NCBI RefSeq assembly: GCF_043555865.1
Contig: NZ_JBIGHY010000004.1
Location: 442,674-506,673 of the forward strand
DNA length: 64,000 nucleotides
DNA from: Pelomonas dachongensis
GTDB taxonomy: Bacteria; Pseudomonadota; Gammaproteobacteria; Burkholderiales; Burkholderiaceae_C
Direction of reading: 5' to 3'
Position 1 is the stretch's first letter. Each line of letters begins with the position of its first letter. The translations under genes were made by a program, and so were the position numbers. This document shows, one piece after another, positions 34,337 to 43,275 of the stretch. Below the pieces are notes generated by a model, which did no database searches, was not told the DNA's origin, and saw nothing but the letters and a program-made list of their open reading frames with translations.

Positions 34337-35437
34337 ATGACCATTGAAGCCATCAACGACCAGCGCCGCGAGTTCCTCAGGACATCCGCTTTTGCGCTTT
34401 CCGCATCAACCCTGGGTGTTTCAGCCATGACCATCAGCACCGCTGCAACCGCAGCCGACTACAAAAAGAACCCGTTCACGCTGGTGTATGGGGACGCCAT
34501 CACCGTCAACGTCCCGGGAAAGGTCAACATCCACCCCGTGACCTACAAGCTCAACGGCTTGTCCATCGTCGCGAACATCTATACGCCGGCCAACTTCGAC
34601 CCCACGAAGAAGTACCCCACAGTGGTCGTCGCGCATCCGAACGGCGGTGTGAAGGAGCAGACGGCCGGCTTGTACGCTCAGCGCCTGGCGGAGCAAGGCT
34701 ACGTGGCGATCACGGCCGATGCGGCCTACCAGGGTGGAAGCGGAGGTGTGCCGCGCTCGGTGGACACACCCTCGAACCGCATCGAAGACATCCACGGCAT
34801 GGCGGACTTCATCAGCACCTACGCAGGTGTGGACGCCAGCCGCCTGGGCCTGCTCGGCATCTGCGGAGGCGGCGGCTACTCGTTGGCCGCGGCGAAGACG
34901 GACAAGCGGTTCAAGTCCGTCGCAACGCTCAGCATGTTCAATTCCGGTCGTGTCCGCCGCAACGGCTACGCCGACTCGCAGCTCGCCACGATCCAACAGC
35001 GTATGAAGCATGCCTCGGACGCACGCGCTGAGCAGATGGCCGGCGGCAAGGTCCTGTACTCGGGTGATGCGGACATGACAGATGCCCAGATCGCCGCGCT
35101 GCCATACGACCTGTACCGCCAGGGCTACGAGTATTACTGGCGCACCCACGCCCATCCGGGCTCGACGTTCAAGTACACCACGAGCAGCTTGCTGGACCTG
35201 ATGCGCTGGGACGCGACCGACCAAATCGAGCTGATCGAGCAGCCGCTTTTGATGATGGCCGGCAGCAAGGCCGACAGCCTCTACATGAGCGAAGCGGCGT
35301 TCGCCAAGGCCACCGGCGCGAAGGCCAAGGAGCTGTTCCTGATCGACGGTGCCACGCACATTGAAACGTACTGGGTTCCCAAGTACGTGGAGGTCGCGGT
35401 GGGCAAGCTGACCTCCTTCTACAACGGAACGCTGTAG
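34337..35437 (+). CDS. Exported alpha/beta-hydrolase with Cys nucleophile elbow (YcjY/DLH-like)
   Basis: A 366-residue protein with a twin-arginine signal (QRREFLRTSAFALSAS, cleavage near TAATAA). The hydrolase part has TVVVAHPNGGVKEQT and an elbow LGICGGGGYSLAAA, where Cys replaces Ser as in dienelactone-hydrolase-like enzymes, and a late DGATHIETYW with the His. The start follows CCGGAG. It is the last gene of the LysR-linked operon. A lactone or thioester substrate is possible; none is proven. Confidence 0.87.
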   Translation: MTIEAINDQRREFLRTSAFALSASTLGVSAMTISTAATAADYKKNPFTLVYGDAITVNVPGKVNIHPVTYKLNGLSIVANIYTPANFDPTKKYPTVVVAHPNGGVKEQTAGLYAQRLAEQGYVAITADAAYQGGSGGVPRSVDTPSNRIEDIHGMADFISTYAGVDASRLGLLGICGGGGYSLAAAKTDKRFKSVATLSMFNSGRVRRNGYADSQLATIQQRMKHASDARAEQMAGGKVLYSGDADMTDAQIAALPYDLYRQGYEYYWRTHAHPGSTFKYTTSSLLDLMRWDATDQIELIEQPLLMMAGSKADSLYMSEAAFAKATGAKAKELFLIDGATHIETYWVPKYVEVAVGKLTSFYNGTL

Positions 35438-35440
35438 TTG

Positions 35441-35468
35441 ATGTCCGCTCCGTGTGAGGAGCCGACAT
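35441..35468. terminator. Hairpin after the LysR-linked operon
   Basis: 11-bp arms ATGTCCGCTCC and GGAGCCGACAT with one mismatch and a 6-base loop, 3 bp after the hydrolase stop. It lacks a T-run, so it may end transcription only with help. It sits between two convergent operons. Confidence 0.45.
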
Positions 35469-35567
35469 TCGCCCAGCTAGGAACGAAGGACAGCAATCAG
35501 CCTGTAGCGGTCAGCGGTGCCCTGCTGGCCCAGGCTGTTCCTGACCAGCAAACACTGCCTCACTCTC

Positions 35568-36476
35568 TCACGGCTTCCTCGCGCACTGCAGCTCGTCCAG
35601 CAACGCATTGAACCGCTCCGCCGCGCCGTTCTCCACAAACATCGCATGCCCGGCTTCAGGGAACTCGGCCACCCGCGCACCCGGCAGGGCCGCGCGCAGT
35701 TTCTGCGCCACGGCGGGCAGCATGATGGCGTCGCGGCTGCCGAGGGCGAGGGTCAGTGGCAGTTGTTGGAGCGCCGGCAGCAGGTCAGCATTCGCGCCCG
35801 CGCCGCGCACGGCCATGGCGCTGTCGAGATAGGGGCCCACGCGCAGCGAGGCGGCGGCGAGCTGGGCGCGCAGCCCGGGCTCGACGCTGTTGCCAAAGAC
35901 GAACTGTGCCGAGCGCTCCGCCGCGGCCACGCTTTGCGCCAGGTCCAGGTTGGGCGGGCGCGGCGCGTTGGCGGGCCCGCTGCCCGGCGCTGCCAGCAGG
36001 CCGGCCGGGGATGACACCAGCACCATGCCGGCAATCGGTACTTCAGGGTGCAGGCGCAGGAAGTCCATCGCCACGTTGCCGCCGAACGACCAGGCCACCA
36101 CCAACGGCTTGACCAGGCCGCTAGCCCGGATGACGGCCGCCATGTCGTCGGCCCAGGGGCGGCTGTTGTCATAGGCGCTGGCCTGCCAGGGCTGGCCAGA
36201 GTTGCCGTGGCCGCGCAGGTCGTACGCGACCAGGTGGCAGCGTTGTGCCAGGTCCGCGCCGAACTGGGCGGACCAGCTCAGGTAGCTCTGTTTGTAGCCA
36301 TGCAGGAACAGCACGCCGGGCCGCCCGGCCTCGCCCTTTTGCACGAGGTTCAGCGGCACGCCGTCGAAGCCGACGACGGTGCTGAAGCGCGCGCCCTCGA
36401 ACGCGGTCTTGGGCTGGGCCAGCGCCGCGAGCGGCGCCAGGGCCAGGCTGGTGGCGAGCAGCAGGACGGTCTTCAT
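35568..36476 (-). CDS. Exported alpha/beta-hydrolase
   Basis: A 302-residue precursor with signal peptide (MKTVLLLATSLALAPLAALA). It has VLFLHGYKQSYLSW, AYDLRGHGNSGQP, the elbow VVAWSFGGNVAMD (Ala in place of the first Gly) and a late PEAGHAMFVEN with the His. It is similar to non-haem chloroperoxidase or dehalogenase-like hydrolases. The chosen ATG overlaps the stop of the upstream gene; one 18 bp further up is possible. It is the last gene of the 10-gene minus-strand operon and probably acts in the periplasm. Confidence 0.88.
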   Translation of the reverse strand: MKTVLLLATSLALAPLAALAQPKTAFEGARFSTVVGFDGVPLNLVQKGEAGRPGVLFLHGYKQSYLSWSAQFGADLAQRCHLVAYDLRGHGNSGQPWQASAYDNSRPWADDMAAVIRASGLVKPLVVAWSFGGNVAMDFLRLHPEVPIAGMVLVSSPAGLLAAPGSGPANAPRPPNLDLAQSVAAAERSAQFVFGNSVEPGLRAQLAAASLRVGPYLDSAMAVRGAGANADLLPALQQLPLTLALGSRDAIMLPAVAQKLRAALPGARVAEFPEAGHAMFVENGAAERFNALLDELQCARKP

Positions 36477-38818
36477 CAGCGGGCGGGGTTGCATTGGCGG
36501 GCGGCGGCGGTGACGAGGTTGGGCACCAGCGAGTCGTCCCAGTCGAACGCCGCAGCGCCCAGCCGCACGATGACCAGTTGCTCGGCCGGCGAGACGTAGA
36601 CGCGCTGCGCACCGGCGCCGTCGAAATACACCATGTCCTCGGCGAGAAACGGCGCCTTGGCCGGTACGGTGGCCGGCGTGGCCGTGTTGTAGCCGCGCTG
36701 GGGCGCATGCGGGCTGGCGCGCCAGAGCTGGTAGCCGTAGTTGGGGTTGGCGGCGCTTGGTGTGGACATGGTCTTCAACCACGCGGCGTCCACCACCTGG
36801 CGGCCGTCGACGCGGCCTTGCTGTGCGAACAGCAAGCCCAGTCGCAGCCAGTCCTCGGGGCGGGCGAACAGCGCGCTGGACGTGCGCGCCAGGCCGCCGG
36901 GATGGTCCAGCGTCACGTAGGCATCGGCCGCGCCGAGCGGCTGCCAGAGCCGACGCGATAGGTAGTCGGCATAGCGCTGGCCGGTGGCGCGCTCGATGAC
37001 CAGCCCCAGCAGCTGCGAGATGCCGCTGGCGTAGTTAAAGCGGCTGCCCGGTGCGTCGCTCAGCGCGGCGGCCAGCGGTACGGTGGTGCTGTCGGGCCCG
37101 TAGAGCGCACGGCTGTAGTCCGAGCCGGGCTTGAGGTCGAAGGGTAGCGGCGCCAGGCCGCTGGCCATCTGCAGCATCTGCTCCACCGTAATCGTGCCGC
37201 GCGGATCGCCGGCCCATTCCTTGAGCCAGCGCGACACGGGCGTCTGCAGGCTGGGAATGGCGCCGTCCGCCACCGCCTGGCCCACCAGCAGCGCCAGCAC
37301 CGACTTGTGCATGGACGCGGGCTCTGCGCGCGTGTCAGGCCCGTAGCCGGGCGCGTGGTGCTCGAACTCCACCGCACCCTGGCGCCAGACCAGGAAGCTG
37401 TAGCTTTTCACGCGCTGGATCTCGGTGAGCGCCGGCGCGAGGTTCTGCTCGTTCAGGCAGGCCGCCTCTACCGTGCGGCGCGGCAATGCCTGCACGCTGG
37501 CAGCGCCGGCGACGCGCTCGGCCGGCCATTGCTGGGGCTGGTTCAGGTCCAGCAGTGAAGGGCTGCCGGCCTTGGGGCGGGTGGCCAGGCGCCAGTCGTA
37601 GAGCCAGCCCCAGTCGGCCTTCAGCTCAGGGTGCAGGGCGGCGTAGAGCAGGTTGGGGAGCGCGTGGTCGCGCCATACGGGCGAGCCCTTGCCGACGCGC
37701 AGGATCAGCAACTGCTCGCTGGGGATCAGGGCCAGCTGCAGGCCGCCGGCACCGCTGAGGAAGTACAGGTCGGGCGCCGTGGCCTTGGCCACGCTGCCTT
37801 CCGGCGCGCCGCGGTTGCGGTGCAGCCGGGCGTCGTACCAGGCCGAGCCCAGCGCGACCTGGAAGCCGAAATTGGGGTTGGCCGCCGACGGGCTGTGCAG
37901 CGCCTGCACAAAGCTCTCGTCCAGCAGGCGCCGGCCCTGCCAGACGCCGTCGTCCAGCAGCATCTGGCCCAGTCGCACCCAGTCGCGCGGCAGCGACCAG
38001 ATGCAGCAATACGGCATGGCCCGGCCGCCCTCGCGGTCCATCAGCATCTCGCCATCGGCCGCGCCCAGCGGCTGCCACAGGCGCTTGCCGACGTAGTCGA
38101 CATAGGGCTGGCCGGTGGCCCGCTCGATGACCAGGCCCAGCGCCTGAAGGTTCTCGTTGTCGTAGGAGAAGTCCTTGCCCGGCGCATAGGCCAGTGGCGC
38201 AGCGGCAATGGCAGCCTCGACGTCGGCGCCGTAATGCAGCTGCATGAAATGGCTGGCCGGATCCGCGCTGAAGGCGTTGCGAAAGCCGCCGCTCATGGAC
38301 AGCAGCTGGCGCACGGTGATGTCGCGGCGCGCCGGGTCGCGCCATTCGGTCAGCCAGGTCGAGGCAGGCTGGTCCACCGAGGCGATCTTGCCGTCGGTCA
38401 CGGCAGCGCCCACGGCCAGTGCCGCCAGCGTCTTGGCGAAGCTGTGCGAGCTGAACTGCTTGTCCACGCCCGCCTCGCCGAAGTAGCGCTCCAACTGCAC
38501 CACGCCCTTGTGCACCACAATGATCGACTGGCCGTTGCTGGCCTGTACGAACTGCGCGGCCTCCTCCAGCGCGTGCGGCGGCAGGCTGCCACGGCCCGGT
38601 GCGGCGCTGGGCAGGAAGGGGCCGGGTGCGCCCACCAGCTTGGCCAGCGGCCGGTACCAGCTCTTGGGCGGCTGCAGGGGGTCGGGCGGCGGGTTGTCCA
38701 CCCGCCACCAGAAGCTCGCGTTGCGGGCATCACGTGGCGGCGCGGTCTGCGCCTGCGTGGCGGCGGCGGCCAGCAGGGCAAGCCCTGCGATCAACAACAA
38801 GGGCTTGCGTGACTTCAT
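36476..38818 (-). CDS. Exported tandem beta-lactamase-fold serine hydrolase
   Basis: A 780-residue precursor with signal peptide (about 1-24) and two complete class-C/PBP4-like serine hydrolase domains. Domain 1 (about 80-400) has the SxxK motif SFAK at 126-129 and YDN at 219-221. Domain 2 (about 450-775) has SMHK at 502-505 and YAS at 596-598. Both repeat GLVIERATGQ.Y.DY and LWQPLGAAD, so they arose by internal duplication. Single-domain relatives are esterases or aminopeptidases rather than beta-lactamases. Tandem fusion is rare. It lies 2 bp after the DUF1838 gene. Confidence 0.9.
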   Translation of the reverse strand: MKSRKPLLLIAGLALLAAAATQAQTAPPRDARNASFWWRVDNPPPDPLQPPKSWYRPLAKLVGAPGPFLPSAAPGRGSLPPHALEEAAQFVQASNGQSIIVVHKGVVQLERYFGEAGVDKQFSSHSFAKTLAALAVGAAVTDGKIASVDQPASTWLTEWRDPARRDITVRQLLSMSGGFRNAFSADPASHFMQLHYGADVEAAIAAAPLAYAPGKDFSYDNENLQALGLVIERATGQPYVDYVGKRLWQPLGAADGEMLMDREGGRAMPYCCIWSLPRDWVRLGQMLLDDGVWQGRRLLDESFVQALHSPSAANPNFGFQVALGSAWYDARLHRNRGAPEGSVAKATAPDLYFLSGAGGLQLALIPSEQLLILRVGKGSPVWRDHALPNLLYAALHPELKADWGWLYDWRLATRPKAGSPSLLDLNQPQQWPAERVAGAASVQALPRRTVEAACLNEQNLAPALTEIQRVKSYSFLVWRQGAVEFEHHAPGYGPDTRAEPASMHKSVLALLVGQAVADGAIPSLQTPVSRWLKEWAGDPRGTITVEQMLQMASGLAPLPFDLKPGSDYSRALYGPDSTTVPLAAALSDAPGSRFNYASGISQLLGLVIERATGQRYADYLSRRLWQPLGAADAYVTLDHPGGLARTSSALFARPEDWLRLGLLFAQQGRVDGRQVVDAAWLKTMSTPSAANPNYGYQLWRASPHAPQRGYNTATPATVPAKAPFLAEDMVYFDGAGAQRVYVSPAEQLVIVRLGAAAFDWDDSLVPNLVTAAARQCNPAR

Positions 38819-38820
38819 CT

Positions 38821-39789
38821 TCAGGGCTTCTTGACGCGCGGCGCGGCCGGCTTCTGGTCGTGGGCATAACGCTCCAGGCTGGAGAGGCTGGGCCCCTCGA
38901 CCTGCTCGGGCGCCACCAGGTACTTGGGGTAGCGCGCCTTGACGCGCTCGATGACGTCCTTGGGGTGGAAGTCCAGCGTCTCGTGCGAGGCCATCGTGCC
39001 GGTGTAGATGATGTGGCCGGGCGCCTGGTCCATCAGCATCCAGGGCAGCCAGGGCGTCACGCGGTTCCACACGCCGTGGTAGGGGATGTGGCCCAGGCTG
39101 GCGTCTTCCAGGTCGCTGCGGCGGATGATGTAGCGGAACATCTCCGAGACGCGAGTCATCTTGCCTGGCGATTCGCGCGGCCACTGCTCGGGCTGCATCG
39201 CGCTGGGGTAGTAGAGATGGATGTCAGACTCCAGACCCACCGTGTCGGCGTCCAGCAGGCTCCAGTTGCGGATGAAGGGTCGCTTGGGCCGCGTTTCCTT
39301 GTTCAGGCCGCCATAGCTGGGTGGCTGAGGGAAGTGGTCGGAGATGACGTAGTTGTAGGGGTCGTTGGCGACGTCCACCACCTTGACGCGCTCGCCGGTG
39401 TAGGGGTTGTCCCATTCGTCCATCAGCAGGCCGGTCTCGAGGTTGCGATAGAACACCACTTCACGGCACAGGCGCTGGTAGCTGTCGTCGGCCTGGCGTA
39501 CCACGCGGATGGTGCTGAAGACCTCGAAGCGCATCAGCGGACGCAGCTTTTCGCCGTCTCGCACGCCGGCGACGACGCCGGACGCCAGGCCGTAGACAAA
39601 CTTCTTCGGGTCGGCGTTGGCTTCCAGGCGGGCAGAGATATCTCGGTTCCACACGGGGTCCTTGAAGGCCAGCGGGCGCTTTGCCGCTGCGGTCGCCTGC
39701 GTGGAGGCGCAGCCAGCGGTGGCGCTCACCAGGGCGGCGCCGGCAGCCAGGCGCAGCGCGCCACGGCGGTTCAGTTCATCGGGATTCAT
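38821..39789 (-). CDS. DUF1838 family exported (lipo)protein (copy 2)
   Basis: A 322-residue protein with a twin-Arg-like and lipobox-like N-terminus (LNRRGALRLAAGAALVS, then TAGC). Core family features are REVVFYRNLETGLLMDEW, NPYTGERVKVVDVANDPYNY and HLYYPSAMQPEQWP. The function is unknown. It is a distant paralogue of the protein at 19549-20400, which has a related WRNPITGQ core. It sits between aldehyde dehydrogenase and tandem hydrolase genes. Two DUF1838 genes in two operons of one island imply a shared step in the pathway. Confidence 0.85.
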   Translation of the reverse strand: MNPDELNRRGALRLAAGAALVSATAGCASTQATAAAKRPLAFKDPVWNRDISARLEANADPKKFVYGLASGVVAGVRDGEKLRPLMRFEVFSTIRVVRQADDSYQRLCREVVFYRNLETGLLMDEWDNPYTGERVKVVDVANDPYNYVISDHFPQPPSYGGLNKETRPKRPFIRNWSLLDADTVGLESDIHLYYPSAMQPEQWPRESPGKMTRVSEMFRYIIRRSDLEDASLGHIPYHGVWNRVTPWLPWMLMDQAPGHIIYTGTMASHETLDFHPKDVIERVKARYPKYLVAPEQVEGPSLSSLERYAHDQKPAAPRVKKP

Positions 39790-39821
39790 GGATGTCGATC
39801 TCCGGGAATGGAAGAGGGCGT

Positions 39822-41336
39822 TCAGACGACGGCGCAGACCGTCTTGAGTTCGAGGTAGTTGTCGATGGCGGCCTGGCCGCTCTCGCGGCCCCAGCCCGAT
39901 TGCTTCACGCCGCCAATGGGCAGGCTGGCGTCGAACATCAGGTGGCAGTTGATCCACACGGTGCCGGACTTGAGCCGTGCCGCCGTTCGCTGCGCGGTGG
40001 AGAGGTCGCGCGTCCAGACGCTGGCCGCCAGGCCGTAGTCGGAGTCGTTGGCCAGCGCCAGCGCTTCCTCCAGCGAATCCACCGGCGTGGCCACCAGTAC
40101 GGGGCCGAAGATCTCTTCCTTCACGCAGGCCATGTCGGGCCGCACGTCCACCAGCACCGTGGGCTCGATGAAGCTGTCGTTGGGCCCCAGGCGCCCGCCG
40201 CCCACCAGCGCGCGCGCACCGGCGGCGATGGCATCCTGCACGTAGCGGTGCACGCGCCCGGCCTGCCTGCGGCTGACCAGCGGGCCGATCTGCGTCGTGG
40301 CGTCCAGGCCGTGGCCCAGCTTCAGGCCGCGGGCGATGTCGGCGATGCCGTTGACGACGCGGTCGAACACCTCACGGTGCACGTACAGCCGCGAGCCCGC
40401 CACGCAGACCTGGCCGGTGTTGAAGAAGATCGCGTTGGCCGCGCCGGCGATGGCCGCGTCCAGGTCGGCATCGGGCATGACGATGACGGGCGACTTGCCG
40501 CCCAGCTCCAGCGTAACGCGCTTGAGGTTGCCGCCCGCAGCGGCCAGCACGGCGCGGCCCACGGGCGTGGAGCCGGTGAAGGAGATCTTGTCCACGCCCG
40601 GATGCGCGGCCAGCGCGGCGCCCACCACGTCGCCGCGGCCGGTGACGATGTTCAGCACGCCCGCCGGCAGGCCTGCCTGCAGCAGCAGCTCGCCCAGGCG
40701 CAGCGCGGTCAGCGACGTGTCCTCGGCCGGCTTGAGCACCACGCAGCAGCCGGCGGCCAGCGCCGGCGCCAGCTTCATGGCCGTCAGCACCAGCGGTGAG
40801 TTCCACGGCACGATGGCCGCGACCACGCCCACCGGCTGCTTGAGCGTGTAGGCGAACACCTGCTTGCCCGCCGGCTGGTAGTTGATGGACGTGGGCACGG
40901 TGTTGCCCTCGATGCGCTGCGCCTGGCCGGCGAAGAAGCGGAACTGCTCGGCCGCGCCGGGGATCTCGGCATAGCGGCCAACCCAGACCGGCTTGCCCTG
41001 GTCCAGCGTTTCCAGCTCGGCCAGTTCGTCGAGGTGCTGCTCGATCAACTCGGCGGCGCGCCACAGAATCCTGGCGCGCTGGCTGGGCGTCATCGCCGGC
41101 CAGTTGCCCTGCTCGAAGGCGGTGCGCGCTGCCTGCACCGCGCGGTCGGCGTCGCAGGCATCGGCATCGGGGAACCGGCCCAGCACGGCGCCGGTGGCGG
41201 GCTCGGTGGTCTCCATCCACTTGCCCGAGCGGGCGGGAACCCAGTCGGCGCCCAGCAGCATCGGGTGGTCGCCTCGGGCAAGGAACTCGATGGCGGCTTG
41301 GTGGCTGGCCTGGCGGCCGGGAATGTCGAGAGTCAT
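39822..41336 (-). CDS. NAD(P)-dependent aldehyde dehydrogenase
   Basis: A 504-residue enzyme of the betaine-aldehyde or aromatic-aldehyde dehydrogenase type. It has VVAAIVPWNSPLVLTAMKLAPAL, the Rossmann loop SFTGSTPVG, the general base in VTLELGGKSP and the catalytic Cys in FFNTGQVCVAGSRLY, then EEIFGPVL. The start is the ATG complementary to 41334-41336, before which there is no family sequence. It probably oxidises an aldehyde made by the amine oxidase or hydroxylase of the same operon. Confidence 0.95.
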   Translation of the reverse strand: MTLDIPGRQASHQAAIEFLARGDHPMLLGADWVPARSGKWMETTEPATGAVLGRFPDADACDADRAVQAARTAFEQGNWPAMTPSQRARILWRAAELIEQHLDELAELETLDQGKPVWVGRYAEIPGAAEQFRFFAGQAQRIEGNTVPTSINYQPAGKQVFAYTLKQPVGVVAAIVPWNSPLVLTAMKLAPALAAGCCVVLKPAEDTSLTALRLGELLLQAGLPAGVLNIVTGRGDVVGAALAAHPGVDKISFTGSTPVGRAVLAAAGGNLKRVTLELGGKSPVIVMPDADLDAAIAGAANAIFFNTGQVCVAGSRLYVHREVFDRVVNGIADIARGLKLGHGLDATTQIGPLVSRRQAGRVHRYVQDAIAAGARALVGGGRLGPNDSFIEPTVLVDVRPDMACVKEEIFGPVLVATPVDSLEEALALANDSDYGLAASVWTRDLSTAQRTAARLKSGTVWINCHLMFDASLPIGGVKQSGWGRESGQAAIDNYLELKTVCAVV

Positions 41337-41353
41337 GCGTGCGCCTTTCGGGT

Positions 41354-42265
41354 TCAGGCCTTGGGAGGGATGTGCTCGTGGTGGTGTTCGAGGTACCAGC
41401 GCGCAACTTCCTCGCGGGTGGTGAACCACACGCCCGGCAGTGCCTTGGCGTACTCCAGGAACTCCCGCAGCGCGCTGATGCGGTAGGCGCGGCCGCTGAC
41501 ATGCGGGTGAAGGCCCACATTCATGATGCGGCCGGTCGTGGCGCCTTCCTTGTGCAGCACCTCCAGCTCCTCGATCAGCACGTCGCGGTACTCGGCCGTG
41601 GTGTGGCCGCGCCGGGTCAGCAGCGTGAAGTCGTTGATCTCGTTGGAGTAGGGCGTGGAGACGATGGGGCCGTGCGGCGTCTGGACCAGGTAGGGCTGGT
41701 CGTCGTTCATCAGGTCGCAGTAGAACTTCAGGCCCTTCTCGGCCAGGATGTCGGCGGTGTTGAGCGTGCCGCGCAGCGACGACGACAGCCAGCCCTGCGC
41801 CTTGCGGCCGCAGACCTGCTCGTAGACGGCCAGCGTGCGCTCGATGACGGCGCGCTCGGCCGCCACGTCGCCGGCGAAGTTGGTCAGCAGCTCGCCCTGC
41901 TCATAGTTGTGCGCGATGACCTCGCAGCCACGCTTGAGCGCCGCGGTGACCATAGCCGTGCGGCGCAGGCCGGTCACCGCATTCATCGTCACGGCCGGCT
42001 TGATGCCCATCTCGTCGAACAGCTCGTACAGCCGCCACACGCCCACGCGCTGGCCGTACTCGCGCCAGCTGTAGTTCGGGAAGTCGGGCACGTTGCCGGG
42101 CAGCGTGTCGGGCAGGATGGCCGGCCCTCCGGCGTAATAGGGCTTGTCGGTGTCCTTGATCAGGTCCCAGGTTTCGAGGTTGATGGTCAGGAACAGGGCA
42201 ACGCGCTTGTCCCCGGGCCAGCGCAGCGGCAGGCGTTCGGGCAGGGGCACGTAGTCGTAGTGCAT
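41354..42265 (-). CDS. Polysaccharide-deacetylase family protein, PuuE/cyclic-imidase type (copy 3)
   Basis: A 303-residue cytoplasmic paralogue of the two genes at 7366-9209. It has NYSWREYGQRVGVWRL, EVIAHNYEQGELL, FYCDLMNDDQPY and NVGLHPHVSGRAYRI. The HN at the second motif (HS in copy 1, HG in copy 2) and HPHVSG in place of HPWVMG show substrate divergence. The ATG complementary to 42263-42265 matches the paralogues; an upstream start adds non-family residues. It belongs to the operon of amine oxidase, methyltransferase and hydroxylase, so a second round of ring opening is possible. Confidence 0.87.
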   Translation of the reverse strand: MHYDYVPLPERLPLRWPGDKRVALFLTINLETWDLIKDTDKPYYAGGPAILPDTLPGNVPDFPNYSWREYGQRVGVWRLYELFDEMGIKPAVTMNAVTGLRRTAMVTAALKRGCEVIAHNYEQGELLTNFAGDVAAERAVIERTLAVYEQVCGRKAQGWLSSSLRGTLNTADILAEKGLKFYCDLMNDDQPYLVQTPHGPIVSTPYSNEINDFTLLTRRGHTTAEYRDVLIEELEVLHKEGATTGRIMNVGLHPHVSGRAYRISALREFLEYAKALPGVWFTTREEVARWYLEHHHEHIPPKA

Positions 42266-42282
42266 GTCGGGTCTCCGGGCAG

Positions 42283-43275
42283 TCAGTTCTTGCGGCACGC
42301 GGCTGGCTTGGCCGTGCCGACGTATCGGTCAAGAAAGGCCATCGCGTCGGCCGCGCTCTGCGCCGGCTTGTCGACGATGAGCAGGTGGCCGGCCGCGGGG
42401 TACATCACGCGCTCGGCCACGCAGGCGTTCTTCAGCGCCTGCACGAAGGCATCGGCCGTCTTCGGGCTGAGCGCTTTGTTGGCCTCGCCCCATAGCACCA
42501 GCGCTGGCGCGCGCACATGGGCCAGCACGCGCTGTGGGTCGCCGCGCTCGTACAACGTGCGGCCGGCGATGGACTCCTCGCCGCGGCCGACGATGTTGGC
42601 AAACGCGAGCTTGCGCTCCACCATTAGCGGCGTGACGAGCGCCTGGTTGAACAGCACATGGCGCAGGTTCTTCTCGATCTCGGCCGCCGTGATGACCGCG
42701 TCGTAGAAGAGGCTGGTGCGCGGCGCCGAAGCGGCGGATGCGGCCGGTGCAGCGGCCGGCGGCTTGCCGTACTCGACGCCGGCCGAGCTGGCCAGGATCA
42801 GCGCGCTGACACGCTCGGTGCGCGTGGCGGCGTAGCGGAACGCCACCAGGCCGCCGTAGGACGTGCCGGCGATCGAGAAGCGCTCGATGCCCATCTGGTC
42901 CATGAAGGCGTCGATGAGCGAGTTCATTCGGTCGACCGAGTAGTTGCCGCTGCGCAGCCGGCCGCTCAAGCCGAAGGCCGGCATGTCGAAACGCAGCACG
43001 CGGTAGCGCTTGGCCAGCACGGCCGCCCAGCCGTCCCAGTCGGCCAGGTCGCCATTGGTGCCCTGCATCAGCAGGATGGCCGGTCCGCTGCCCTCGTCCT
43101 TGTAGTGCAGGTTGACGCCGTCGATATCGACGAACTTGGACTGGGCATCGGCAAAGCGGGCGATGACCGATTCGCGGCTCAGCACGCGGCTGGTCTTGGC
43201 CGGCTCGGCCGGCTGCGCCGTGGCGGACAGCGACAGCAGCAGCGCGACGACCGGCAGGAGCGAAGCGAGTTTCAT
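42283..43275 (-). CDS. Exported alpha/beta-hydrolase
   Basis: A 330-residue precursor with signal peptide (MKLASLLPVVALLLSLSATA). It has AILLMQGTNGDLADWDGW, RFDMPAFGLSGR, the intact elbow IAGTSYGGLVAFR, acid near LVLWGEANKALSP, and His in YPAAGHLLIVDKP. It resembles meta-cleavage-product hydrolases and haloalkane-dehalogenase-like esterases in layout, but the signal peptide puts it in the periplasm. The start overlaps the stop of the hydroxylase gene (ATGA). Ester or C-C bond cleavage are both open. Confidence 0.9.
   Translation of the reverse strand: MKLASLLPVVALLLSLSATAQPAEPAKTSRVLSRESVIARFADAQSKFVDIDGVNLHYKDEGSGPAILLMQGTNGDLADWDGWAAVLAKRYRVLRFDMPAFGLSGRLRSGNYSVDRMNSLIDAFMDQMGIERFSIAGTSYGGLVAFRYAATRTERVSALILASSAGVEYGKPPAAAPAASAASAPRTSLFYDAVITAAEIEKNLRHVLFNQALVTPLMVERKLAFANIVGRGEESIAGRTLYERGDPQRVLAHVRAPALVLWGEANKALSPKTADAFVQALKNACVAERVMYPAAGHLLIVDKPAQSAADAMAFLDRYVGTAKPAACRKN

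Noticed and set aside
36476..38818. Antibiotic-resistance beta-lactamase
   Set aside because: The SxxK/Tyr pattern and layout fit esterase-like family members, and the context is catabolic.
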